Positions 36,375-43,451 of a DNA stretch of 63,400 bases are shown one piece after another. Origin of the DNA: Azospirillum sp. 412522 (lineage in GTDB: Bacteria; Pseudomonadota; Alphaproteobacteria; Azospirillales; Azospirillaceae). The stretch is taken from the NCBI RefSeq assembly GCF_019805165.1, contig NZ_RWIJ01000034.1, positions 1 through 63,400 on the forward strand, written 5' to 3'. Both the position numbers and the translations under genes were made by a program. Positions within the stretch are counted from its first letter, which is position 1; each line of letters starts with the position of its first letter. The notes beneath the pieces were generated by a model. That model made no database searches. It was not told where the DNA came from and was given only the letters and a program-made list of their open reading frames with translations.

Positions 36375-36557
36375 ATGGCAGACCAGAAGCCCGATACCGG
36401 CAACACCCTGACCAATGAGCCGGACCGCGACATCGCCGATCCGCTGGAGGCGGCCAGGGCGGTGTCCGAAACCGGCAAGCCCATCACCCCCGATACCGAA
36501 TCGGCCAAGCGCATCGACCGCCCGGCCAGGAAGGACAAGACCAAAAAGAAGGATTGA
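36375..36557 (+). CDS. Small charged hydrophilic protein
   Basis: A 60-residue, very hydrophilic protein without hydrophobic core: acidic first half, Lys/Arg-rich end (ARKDKTKKKD). AAGGAG lies 8 nt before the ATG, which is a strong argument for translation. It is likely disordered. I do not recognise a family. It lies between the RcnB-like gene (divergent) and a palindromic repeat that separates it from a convergent XRE-like gene. Confidence 0.65.
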   Translation: MADQKPDTGNTLTNEPDRDIADPLEAARAVSETGKPITPDTESAKRIDRPARKDKTKKKD

Positions 36558-36571
36558 GGAAAGTACGACGG

Positions 36572-36600
36572 TTCCCCTCTTCCAGTCCGGGAGAGGGGAA
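36572..36600. repeat. Palindromic repeat between convergent small genes
   Basis: TTCCCCTCTTCCAGTC and CGGGAGAGGGGAA form an imperfect inverted repeat related to the 23-bp palindromes at 1225, 1359 and 47935. It may also stop transcription from both sides. Confidence 0.5.
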
Positions 36601-36608
36601 GCAGGGAC

Positions 36609-36794
36609 TCAGCGCAACTCCAGACCCGCCTGTCTGAAGGCGCGGGCGAGCGCGTCAACGATGGCCGGGTCGACTTCACCCGTGCCGTAATCGAGGTTCA
36701 TCACGGCGTACCACGGAACACCGGCCTTGTTCGCCAGCATCCGTGTCGACCAGCCAAGCCGCAGGCGTGCCTCTTGGCACTGCGTCCCGGTCAT
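36609..36794 (-). CDS. Small XRE/HTH-like protein
   Basis: A 61-residue protein made almost only of a helix-turn-helix: ARLRLGWSTRMLANKAGVPWYAVMNLDYGTGEVDPAIVDALARAFRQAGLEL. The LGWS..LA..AGV..Y...L..G core and the closing AFRQAGLE resemble the lambda-repressor/XRE fold in shortened form. GGAG 9-10 nt upstream supports the ATG at 36794; the frame is open further upstream without similarity. The role is unknown; it could be a stand-alone regulator or a broken toxin-antitoxin antidote. Confidence 0.6.
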   Translation of the reverse strand: MTGTQCQEARLRLGWSTRMLANKAGVPWYAVMNLDYGTGEVDPAIVDALARAFRQAGLELR

Positions 36795-37109
36795 GATGCG
36801 TCGACTCCACACGTTAGCGTCTGCCTTCCATGCCCTTTCCCCGGATGCGCGTCGGGCGGCCCGAACGGCCTGTCCCGCCCACAACCGAGGGCTATCCACA
36901 ATAGTGCAAGAATTTGCCCGGCTTGTCATGTGTCGGTTTGTTGCACAGCGAAGCGCTCTGCTTTGCCGGATTGTCATGGAAGGCAATCCGCCGGCATTTG
37001 GTGAAACGCCTATAAAGTTGGCAACTCCATCTAATATGCCCCTGTCGGTCTTGTGGACTTGGCGTCGCTTGCCGGGATCGCCGCTTGAGGTTGCGTCCCT
37101 GCCGGATGG
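36795..37109. other. 315-bp intergenic region
   Basis: Between the XRE-like and RsbW-like genes (both minus). It is less GC-rich than its surroundings (TTTGTTGCAC, CCTATAAAGTTGG). I see no gene. An imperfect inverted repeat (GCCGGATTG ... CAATCCG) lies near 36965-36994, and TGACAA/ACTATT-like boxes near 36895-36930 could serve the XRE-like gene. Confidence 0.3.
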
Positions 37110-37562
37110 TCAGCCGATTCGCTTGGCGAGCATGACCAGATTGCGGCCGCCTTCGCGGCGGTAGCTGGCGCGGTCCATCGTCCTTCGGACAAGGAAAACG
37201 CCGAGGCCTCCGATCCGCCGGTCCTCCAGGCGGCTTTCCAGGTCGGGCGCCGGGGCGTCGGCAAACGGGTCGAAAGGGGCGGCGTCGTCCTCGATCTCCG
37301 CCCTCAGTTCGTGCCCGTCCACCTCCAGCCGCACCCGGATCCCATGAGTGCCGGCATCGCCATAGCCGTAGGACACGGTGTTGGCGATCAGTTCCTCGAA
37401 GCACAGGTTGAACCGGAAGGCGAGGTCGGGGGCCAGGGCGTTGCGTTCGGCGAAGCCGTCCACCGCGGCGGCCAGACGCTCCAGTTCCGACAGGTCGTTG
37501 CGCAGGACCAAATCCAGGCGGTTCGCCGTTGCGCCGTCCATCCGCTCCACCTTCCGCCCCAC
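37110..37562 (-). CDS. RsbW-like anti-sigma/serine kinase (HATPase_c)
   Basis: A 150-residue single-domain GHKL ATPase of the anti-sigma-factor type. The N-box is NLCFEELIANTVSYGYGD, the middle box has EIEDDAAPFDPF, and the G-box-like end is RRIGGLGVFLVRRTMD. These proteins phosphorylate a STAS antagonist on Ser and sequester a sigma factor or another target. AGGAG 5 nt before the GTG at 37562 decides the start; an ATG at 37541 is the alternative. A STAS protein lies 2.3 kb away on the other strand and could be its partner. Confidence 0.82.
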   Translation of the reverse strand: MGRKVERMDGATANRLDLVLRNDLSELERLAAAVDGFAERNALAPDLAFRFNLCFEELIANTVSYGYGDAGTHGIRVRLEVDGHELRAEIEDDAAPFDPFADAPAPDLESRLEDRRIGGLGVFLVRRTMDRASYRREGGRNLVMLAKRIG

Positions 37563-37726
37563 TTTTTCTCCTATGCGTCCGGATAGGATGGAACGCGAAG
37601 GGATGGTCATTCTTGACCGAAGGCGCCGGCATGGCAATTCCTCGACCGCCGGCTGGGGAGGTTGAACGGATGGCGGCGGGGGGACAGACTCGGGCGCAGG
37701 GGATGATCCACAACGCTGCGGCGACT

Positions 37727-37752
37727 GGAATAAAGCCGGTTCGCGCGCCGTT
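37727..37752 (+). promoter_or_regulatory. Candidate EcfG-type stress promoter of the Sel1 gene
   Basis: GGAAT (37727-37731), 17 bp, then CGTT (37749-37752). The EcfG consensus in alphaproteobacteria is GGAAC-N16/17-CGTT, so this has one mismatch. Transcription would start near 37760, consistent with translation from 37798. Confidence 0.35.
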
Positions 37753-37797
37753 CGTGGGATGGATGCCCAGGGGACAATCGACGAAGGTGCCAGCGCC

Positions 37798-38562
37798 ATG
37801 TCCATGCTTGCCAAGCCCACGCTTGCCACGCCCACGCTCTGGACCCGGATGAAGGCCGGACTGGGCGGCGCCGACGCCCAGTACCGGCTGGCGGAGGCGT
37901 TGCGGACGACCGATGTCGCCGCTTCCGTTTCCTGGTACCGCCGCGCCGCCCGCCAGGGCCATGTCGCGGCGCAGACCATGCTGGCCTTCCTGCTGGCCAA
38001 CGGGATCGGCGTGCCGCCGGACCCGCGCCGGGCGGTTTCCTGGTACCGCCGCGCCGCCGCCAAGGGCGATGTCGGCGCGCAGAACAACCTCGGCTATATG
38101 CATGAACATGGCGCCGGCGTGCCCTGCGACCCGGGCAAGGCGGCGCTGTGGTACAGGCTGGCCGCGCTCCAGCAGTCCGCTCCCGCCCAGGTCAACCTCG
38201 CCCTGCTTCTGCTCGACGGCCGCGGCATCGACCGCGACGAGGGGGAGGCGGTGCGCTGGCTGCGCGCCGCGGCGGAGCAGGGTCATCCCGCCGCCCAGTT
38301 CCGCCTGGGCCTCTGCCTGCGCGAGGGCGTCGGCGCGGCCCGCGATCCGGCCGAAGCCGCCCTGTGGCTTCAGGCGGCCGCGGCGGCCGGCGACCGCGAG
38401 GCGATGGTGGCGCTGGCCGAGCTGCGCCAGACCGTCGTCCCGGCCTGGGCTGACGGTGCGGAGGACGAGGACGGCCCGGAGCATGAAGACGGCGCGGCGG
38501 AGTGGCGGCCGGAACAGCGTTCCATGCGGGATGCCCATGCCGGCGCGATGCCGCATATCTGA
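37798..38562 (+). CDS. Sel1-repeat protein
   Basis: A 254-residue protein with about five Sel1-like (TPR-type) repeats of 36 residues: AVSWYRRAAAKGDVGAQNNL, AALWYRLAALQQSAPAQVNL, AVRWLRAAAEQGHPAAQFRL and so on, with LGxxLxxGxGVxxDP connections. Such solenoids bind other proteins. No signal peptide is visible, so it is probably cytoplasmic. The last ~40 residues are acidic and unordered. ATG 37798 fits the upstream promoter candidate; an in-frame ATG at 37759 would lengthen it by 13 residues. Confidence 0.85.
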   Translation: MSMLAKPTLATPTLWTRMKAGLGGADAQYRLAEALRTTDVAASVSWYRRAARQGHVAAQTMLAFLLANGIGVPPDPRRAVSWYRRAAAKGDVGAQNNLGYMHEHGAGVPCDPGKAALWYRLAALQQSAPAQVNLALLLLDGRGIDRDEGEAVRWLRAAAEQGHPAAQFRLGLCLREGVGAARDPAEAALWLQAAAAAGDREAMVALAELRQTVVPAWADGAEDEDGPEHEDGAAEWRPEQRSMRDAHAGAMPHI

Positions 38563-38626
38563 TTGACGCCTGCGTCATTCGGACGCATTGGCCCGGTCCG
38601 GAATGAAGCCTCCAATTCCGTATCCG

Positions 38627-38652
38627 CCGGCGCGGCCTTATACCCGCGCCGG
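38627..38652. promoter_or_regulatory. Inverted repeat just before the binding-protein gene
   Basis: CCGGCGCGG and CCGCGCCGG are perfect 9-bp arms with an 8-bp loop (CCTTATAC). The right arm ends 4 bp before AGGAGG, so the hairpin could affect ribosome access, or act as an operator. Confidence 0.4.
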
Positions 38653-38672
38653 TCACAGGAGGCATGACCACG

Positions 38673-39743
38673 ATGACCGTGACGGTGTTTCCCGGAAACG
38701 GGGGGCTCCACCGCATCAGCCGCCGCTCGCTCCTGCGGCTGGCTGGCTCCGGCGGGCTGGCGTTGCCGGGTCTCATGCCGGGCGGGCGGGCGCTGGCCGC
38801 GGCGGTGCCGGACCGGACCTTCCGAATCACCATGGTGCTGGGGCGGGGCGAAAGCGACAGCGAATACGGCTTCAAGGACCATCTGGCCCGCCGCGGGCTG
38901 ACGGTCGACTACACCATCCGCGACACCGGCGGCGACGTTTCCCGCCTGCCGGCGATCGTCGAGGAGATCAGGAACACCCGTCCCGATCTCGTCTACAGCT
39001 GGGGCACGCCGCAGACCCGCGGCATCGCCGGCCCGTTCGGCGATGCCGATCCGCGTCGCCACGTCACCGACATCCCCGTCGTCTTCACCTTCGTCACCGC
39101 GCCGGTGGACGCGGGGATCGTTCCCGAACTGGGCCGGCCTGGGCGCAACGTCACCGGCACCATCCACATCGCGCCGATCGCGGTGCAGCTGAACACCATC
39201 CAGGCCTATAGCCCGATCAGGCGGCTGGGCGTGGTCTACAACCCGCAGGAACGCAACTCGGTCTATACCGTCGAAGGATTGCGGGCGGAGACGGCACTGC
39301 GCGGGCTGGAGCTGGTCGAGGAGCCGGTACCCCTCAACGACCGGGGCGAACCGGTCGCCGCCGCGATTCCCGACGCGCTGGCCCGCGTGACGCAGCGGGG
39401 GGCGGAGTTCCTCTATATCGGTCCCGACACCTTCATCGCTTCCCACAACCGCTCGACCGTGGCGGCCGAGGCGTTGCGCCTGCGCCTGCCGACCTTCTCG
39501 GCGACCGAACTGATCGTCCGCTCCGACAAGGCGCTGCTGGCACTGGCCAGCAACGCCTACGCCATCGGCCGTCTCACCGCGGTGAAGGCCGCCCGCATCC
39601 TCGTCGATGGCGCCAGTCCGTCGGAGATACCCGTCGAAACGCTGAAGCGCTTCTCCGTCATCATCAACATGGCCACCGTCAGGGCGCTGGAACACTACCC
39701 GCCCATCGGTCTGCTCAACTTCGCGGAAATCATCGAATCCTGA
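38673..39743 (+). CDS. ABC-type substrate-binding protein (TrpX/ABC_sub_bind family)
   Basis: A 356-residue exported protein. The N-terminus has a Tat-like signal (SRRSLLRLAGSGGLALPGL...ALAA). The mature part matches the ABC_sub_bind (formerly DUF534) family: RITMVLGRGESDSEYGFKDHL, LVYSWGTPQTRGI, DIPVVFTFVTAPVDAGIV, RPGRNVTGT, RLGVVYNPQERNS and a closing LNFAEIIES. Members bind amino acids or nucleoside-like ligands. No ABC permease is near; instead a STAS protein and a receiver follow. AGGAGG is 10 nt before the ATG at 38673; the ATG at 38664 is too close to it. Confidence 0.85.
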   Translation: MTVTVFPGNGGLHRISRRSLLRLAGSGGLALPGLMPGGRALAAAVPDRTFRITMVLGRGESDSEYGFKDHLARRGLTVDYTIRDTGGDVSRLPAIVEEIRNTRPDLVYSWGTPQTRGIAGPFGDADPRRHVTDIPVVFTFVTAPVDAGIVPELGRPGRNVTGTIHIAPIAVQLNTIQAYSPIRRLGVVYNPQERNSVYTVEGLRAETALRGLELVEEPVPLNDRGEPVAAAIPDALARVTQRGAEFLYIGPDTFIASHNRSTVAAEALRLRLPTFSATELIVRSDKALLALASNAYAIGRLTAVKAARILVDGASPSEIPVETLKRFSVIINMATVRALEHYPPIGLLNFAEIIES

Positions 39744-39900
39744 ACCGCGGGCCGCCCTGTCAGCTCGGCACGCCCCGCCGCCGATCTCGTCCCGCCGCCG
39801 ATCTCGTCCCGCTGACCGTCTTCCGAACCGCCATTGCATCGCCGGGCGTCCGGCGACATGCTATAACCCCGAACGTGGTAGGAAGAGACAAGGGCAGGGT

Positions 39901-40239
39901 ATGAATATCACCGAACATTCGGTCGGCGGTGTCGCCGTGCTGCGGGTGGACGGTCGGATCGACAGCGGCAATGCCGCCGGGTTCGAGGCCGCGCTGCTGT
40001 CCGCCGTCGATGCCGAAGGCGCGCGGATCGTTGTGGATATGGCCGAGCTTGCCTACATCAGTTCCGCCGGGCTTCGCTGCCTGCTGGTCGCCGCCAAGGC
40101 GGCACGGGCGAAGCGCGGCTCGATCACCCTGTCCGCCATGGCGCCGCGCGTCCGCGAGATGTTCGACGTCAGCGGCTTTTCATCGCTGTTCGCGATCCAC
40201 CCCGACGCTGCTGCGGCGGTGGCCGCGTTGAACGGCTGA
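39901..40239 (+). CDS. STAS-domain anti-sigma factor antagonist
   Basis: A 112-residue single STAS domain: VAVLRVDGRIDSGNAAGFEAAL, RIVVDMAELAYISSAGLRCLL. The Ser-Ser pair at 54-55 in YISSAGLR is where partner-switch proteins are phosphorylated by an RsbW-like kinase. Its natural partner could be the RsbW-like protein at 37110. AAGGG precedes the ATG. The 157-bp gap before it holds only a 16-bp direct repeat (CCGCCGATCTCGTCC twice, about 39778-39810). Confidence 0.88.
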   Translation: MNITEHSVGGVAVLRVDGRIDSGNAAGFEAALLSAVDAEGARIVVDMAELAYISSAGLRCLLVAAKAARAKRGSITLSAMAPRVREMFDVSGFSSLFAIHPDAAAAVAALNG

Positions 40240-40322
40240 AGGGGCGGGCGAAAGGTTACCGGGCTGAACTCCGCCGGCCTCGGCCGGCTTTTCGAAGGCG
40301 GTTCCCAAAAAGAACCGGGTGC

Positions 40323-40724
40323 ATGATGGGAAGTTCCACTCGGCCCAACATTCTGGTCGTCGAAGATTCTCCGGCGGTTCGTCTTTCCGTCGCCGGCTAT
40401 CTGGAGGCCCGCGGCTTCGAGGTGACGGAGGCGGAGAACGGACGCGCGGCGATCCGCGCGCTCGACCGCCGCAGTTTCGACCTGATCGTCACCGACGTGC
40501 TGATGCCGGAGGTGGACGGGATCGAACTGATCAAGGCGGCGCGCAGCGCCCAGCCCGACGTCAAGATCCTCGCCATGTCCGGCGGTGCCCCCAACATGCC
40601 GGCCGGCTATCTGCTGAAGATGACCCGCATGTTCAATGCGGACGAGATCATCTACAAGCCTTTCCTCAACGATGAGTTGGGCGCCGTGGTGACCCGGCTG
40701 CTCGACCAGCCGCTGCATAATTAA
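40323..40724 (+). CDS. Single-domain response regulator
   Basis: A 133-residue CheY-type receiver without output domain. Acidic pocket EDS at 14-16, phospho-Asp58 in LIVTDVLMPEVDG, Ser in AMSGG and Lys in IIYKPF. Such proteins act as phosphate shuttles, or bind a partner directly. ATG at 40323 or 40326. It lies 83 bp after the STAS gene on the same strand, so both may be co-expressed; its kinase is not obvious from the neighbourhood. Confidence 0.9.
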   Translation: MMGSSTRPNILVVEDSPAVRLSVAGYLEARGFEVTEAENGRAAIRALDRRSFDLIVTDVLMPEVDGIELIKAARSAQPDVKILAMSGGAPNMPAGYLLKMTRMFNADEIIYKPFLNDELGAVVTRLLDQPLHN

Positions 40725-40765
40725 GCAGATCGGAGTCTCTGCTCAATAATGGGGCGCAAAAGAAA

Positions 40766-40796
40766 ACGGCTCCGGTGCATGAAGCGCCGAAGCCGT
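40766..40796 (-). terminator. Hairpin with T-run on the minus strand
   Basis: ACGGCT...AGCCGT arms with inner CGG/CCG and GC/GC pairs form a 31-nt hairpin. On the minus strand it is followed by TTTTCTTTT, the form of an intrinsic terminator; on the plus strand it is preceded by A residues and followed by AAGTG. No minus-strand gene is annotated upstream of it (40797-40990). Confidence 0.5.
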
Positions 40797-40883
40797 AAGT
40801 GATGCGTGGAACCAACCGCTCATCACCACGCAAGCGCCGTGCCAGGAATCCCTGCTTCTTCCAGCCCCTCCCGGTAAAATTCC

Positions 40884-40908
40884 GGAACGCCGTTCGGCCG
40901 CTCCTGTT
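40884..40908 (+). promoter_or_regulatory. Candidate EcfG-type stress promoter of the SWFGD/BON gene
   Basis: GGAAC (40884-40888), 16 bp, then TGTT (40905-40908). One mismatch from the EcfG consensus (CGTT). It lies 83 bp before the ATG at 40991. Confidence 0.4.
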
Positions 40909-40990
40909 GTTCGGGACATGCGGGCCCGCCGCGCCATGCGTGACGTGCGGCCCGTCAATCCAAGAATCCGACAAGAGGGAGCCGACCACG

Positions 40991-42538
40991 ATGGCGCAGT
41001 ACGAGAATCGGTGGCGGGGCGAAGGCCGCGACTGGCGTGACGACGACCGCGAACCCAACCGGCATCGCGACTGGGGCGAGGCTCCGCGGCGCAGCGGCGT
41101 CTATGGCCAGGACGACGGCGGCCAGCATGAAGGCATGTACCGCACCCAGGACCACCGTCACCAGGACGACCAGGGCCGCAGCTACCGCGATGCCGGCTAT
41201 GGCGGGCGCGTCGGCAACGAATCGGGCGGCTATGGCCGCGAGTCCCGCTACGACAGCGATGCCCGCCACGACAATTCCCGCGAGATGGAGCGCGTGTACG
41301 ACCGCAGCTTCGGCGGCGGCCGCGACATGAGCCGTGGCGGCTACGGCGCCGGCTATGGCGGTCGGTCGGGTTCGAGCGGCTATGGCGGCTATGCCGGCGC
41401 CGGCAATGCCGGGACCGAGGGCAACTACACCAGCCGCGACGTCGGCAATGCAGATTACCGCGACCGCGACTATGGCGTGCGTCCCTATGGCGAGGACGCC
41501 CGTGGCGGCAGTTCGCTCGGCTATGGCGGCCGGGAGTATGGTGGGCGGACCTACGGCGACCGCCCCTACGACAGCGGCGACTACCGCAACCGAGGCTACG
41601 GTTCGCAAGGCGGCTCCCAGAACAGCGGCTACGGCGGCGGCTACGAGTCCGGCCGCGACCGCGGCGACTGGGACCGCGGCGGCTGGAGCCGGCGCGACTT
41701 CGGCGGCAGTTCCTCGGCCAGCCAGGGCGGCGGCTACGACCGCGACGATTATCGCAGCCGCTCCTGGGGCGAGGATCGCGGCGGCATGTACCGCACCCAG
41801 GAAAACCGCGGCGGCTATGGCGGCGGGTACGGTGAAGGCCGTGGCCGGGGCGAGCAGCGCGGCTTCTGGGAGCAGGCCGGCGACGAGATCGCCTCGTGGT
41901 TCGGCGACGACGATGCCGAGCGCCGCCGGCACGAGGACCAGATGCGCGCCTCGCAGCACCGCGGCCGCGGCCCGCGCGGCTACAGCCGTTCCGACGAGCG
42001 CGTGCGCGAGGACGTCAGCGACCGGCTGACCGACGACGCCTATGTCGACGCCTCCGATATCGAGGTGACGGTCAGCGGCGGCGAGGTGACTCTGACCGGC
42101 ATGGTCCCCGACCGCCACACCAAGCGCCGGGCCGAGGATGTCGCCGAGTCCGTCTCCGGCGTGTCCCATGTCCAGAACAACCTGCGCGTCCGCACCCAGA
42201 CCGGCGCCCAGACCGGATCGGGCTGGGGCAACTCCACCGGCGCCGGCGCCTCGGCCATGGCGACCGCGGGCAGCGGCTCCGGCACCACCTCATCCTCCAT
42301 GGGCACGGGCACCGGCGGCCTTCAGGGTTCCGACGCCACCGGCGCCGGCACGACCGGCGGGCTTGGAGTCGGCACCGGCGCCAACACAGGATCCGGCGCG
42401 TCGTCGGTCACCGGGACCGGTGCCGGCACCAGCGGCGGCCCGGCCGGCGCTTCGGCGGGCACCGGGTCGCCGGCCGGCTCGACCACCGGCGTGAGCGGAT
42501 CCACCAGCGTCGGCCGCTCCACCACCACGCGAAGCTGA
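40991..42538 (+). CDS. Low-complexity protein with SWFGD and BON domains
   Basis: A 515-residue hydrophilic protein. Residues 1-290 are nearly all Gly, Tyr, Arg, Asp, Ser with repeated GYGG, YRDRDYG and GMYRTQ units; the last is found twice. Then comes an SWFGD segment (FWEQAGDEIASWFGDDDAER) and one BON domain (about 335-395: VREDVSDRLTDDAYVDASDIEVTVSGGEVTL). The C-terminal ~115 residues are Gly/Thr/Ser/Ala only. BON domains bind membranes or surfaces and are frequent in stress proteins. The Tyr/Arg/Gly composition is the kind that promotes phase separation. GAGGGAG lies before the ATG; no signal peptide is visible. Confidence 0.85.
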   Translation: MAQYENRWRGEGRDWRDDDREPNRHRDWGEAPRRSGVYGQDDGGQHEGMYRTQDHRHQDDQGRSYRDAGYGGRVGNESGGYGRESRYDSDARHDNSREMERVYDRSFGGGRDMSRGGYGAGYGGRSGSSGYGGYAGAGNAGTEGNYTSRDVGNADYRDRDYGVRPYGEDARGGSSLGYGGREYGGRTYGDRPYDSGDYRNRGYGSQGGSQNSGYGGGYESGRDRGDWDRGGWSRRDFGGSSSASQGGGYDRDDYRSRSWGEDRGGMYRTQENRGGYGGGYGEGRGRGEQRGFWEQAGDEIASWFGDDDAERRRHEDQMRASQHRGRGPRGYSRSDERVREDVSDRLTDDAYVDASDIEVTVSGGEVTLTGMVPDRHTKRRAEDVAESVSGVSHVQNNLRVRTQTGAQTGSGWGNSTGAGASAMATAGSGSGTTSSSMGTGTGGLQGSDATGAGTTGGLGVGTGANTGSGASSVTGTGAGTSGGPAGASAGTGSPAGSTTGVSGSTSVGRSTTTRS

Positions 42539-42565
42539 GCGGATAATACCGCGTTTCAGCTTACG

Positions 42566-42624
42566 GGCGCGAAGCCCGGCCTCCCAGGCATCTCCGCCTC
42601 GGGGGGTCGGGCTTCGCGCCTTTT
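42566..42624 (+). terminator. Long-stem terminator after the BON gene
   Basis: GGCGCGAAGCCCGG pairs with CGGGCTTCGCGCC (ending 42620) around a ~30-nt loop; TTTT follows at 42621-42624. Confidence 0.7.
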
Positions 42625-42738
42625 GCGTGTGGAGAAGCAAGACGGAAACCACGCCGCCCACACGCCGGAATGACCTTTCCATGACAGGAAATAGCGGTTT
42701 TCCCCAGATGACGCCGAATTCATTTTTATTGGAAACTG

Positions 42739-42771
42739 GTTCCTTGACACTCTAAGGAACTCGACTATCGT
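42739..42771 (+). promoter_or_regulatory. Promoter overlapped by an inverted repeat, upstream of tetR-RND operon
   Basis: GTTCCTT (42739-42745) and AAGGAAC (42754-42760) are perfect 7-bp arms 8 bp apart. The -35 hexamer TTGACA (42744-42749) lies inside, and TATCGT (42766-42771) is 16 bp further on. A repressor bound here would block RNA polymerase; the TetR encoded 29 bp downstream is the natural candidate. Confidence 0.6.
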
Positions 42772-42799
42772 CAGTTTTTGAAACCCGTGAGTTCCATTC

Positions 42800-43408
42800 A
42801 TGCCTCTCGATGCGGAAGAGATACCCGACTGGCGCGCTCGGCGGCGCGAGGTGATCCTCAACGCCGCGGCGGAGCTTTTCGCCGGCCGCGACTATGCCTC
42901 TGTCCAGGTTGAGGAGGTGGCGAAGCGGGCCGGCGTCGGCAAGGCCACGCTCTACCGCTACTTCCCTTCCAAGGAAGAGCTTTATCTGGAATCGCTGGAA
43001 CGCGCGCTGGGCGGGCTGGAGCACAAGCTGAACGCCGAACTGGCGCCGCAGCAGGTCCCCGCCTCCGTCCGGCTTTCCTCGATGGTCTCCGCCCTGGTCG
43101 ACACGCTGAGCGAGCAGTTGCAGACGCTGAAGCTGCTGGGCGGCGACCAGTCCGATCTGGCCGACCGCACCCGCCGCATCCTGCGCCGCCGCAGCCAGCG
43201 CACCGCCACCGCGCTGCAACAGGTGCTGGCCGACGGCATGGAGTCCGGCGAGTTCCGCAAGATCGACCTGGAGGTCGTGCCCCTGCTGATCATCGGCATG
43301 GTCCGCGGCGGCATCATGCAGCTGGGCGACCGCCCGCGCGAGGCGCTCGAACGCTCCGTCATCGACATCCTGATGTCCGGCATCACAAACCTGCCCCCCT
43401 TTATCTAA
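42800..43408 (+). CDS. TetR-family repressor of the RND efflux operon
   Basis: A 202-residue regulator. The N-terminal HTH (about 14-60) reads REVILNAAAELFAGRDYASVQVEEVAKRAGVGKATLYRYFPSKEELYLES in overlapping parts; the C-terminal ligand domain is helical. The gene leads the operon for the membrane fusion protein and RND pump, with only 43 bp to the next gene, and its promoter carries a perfect inverted repeat, so autorepression and control of the pump by a pump substrate are likely. BetI was considered and rejected because of this context. Confidence 0.9.
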   Translation: MPLDAEEIPDWRARRREVILNAAAELFAGRDYASVQVEEVAKRAGVGKATLYRYFPSKEELYLESLERALGGLEHKLNAELAPQQVPASVRLSSMVSALVDTLSEQLQTLKLLGGDQSDLADRTRRILRRRSQRTATALQQVLADGMESGEFRKIDLEVVPLLIIGMVRGGIMQLGDRPREALERSVIDILMSGITNLPPFI

Positions 43409-43451
43409 GCCTGTGCCGGCCTCTGGCTCCGGCGTTTGGAGTCCCGATCCG

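Noticed and set aside
35610..36557. A 315-residue plus-strand frame over the RcnB-like gene
   Set aside because: The RcnB-like protein on the minus strand has a signal peptide and family pattern. The true plus-strand gene is only the 60-residue C-terminal part with its own ribosome binding site at 36375.
42800..43408. This TetR gene as the missing betI
   Set aside because: It is 15 kb from betBA, leads the RND operon, and its own promoter carries a different palindrome (GTTCCTT/AAGGAAC).
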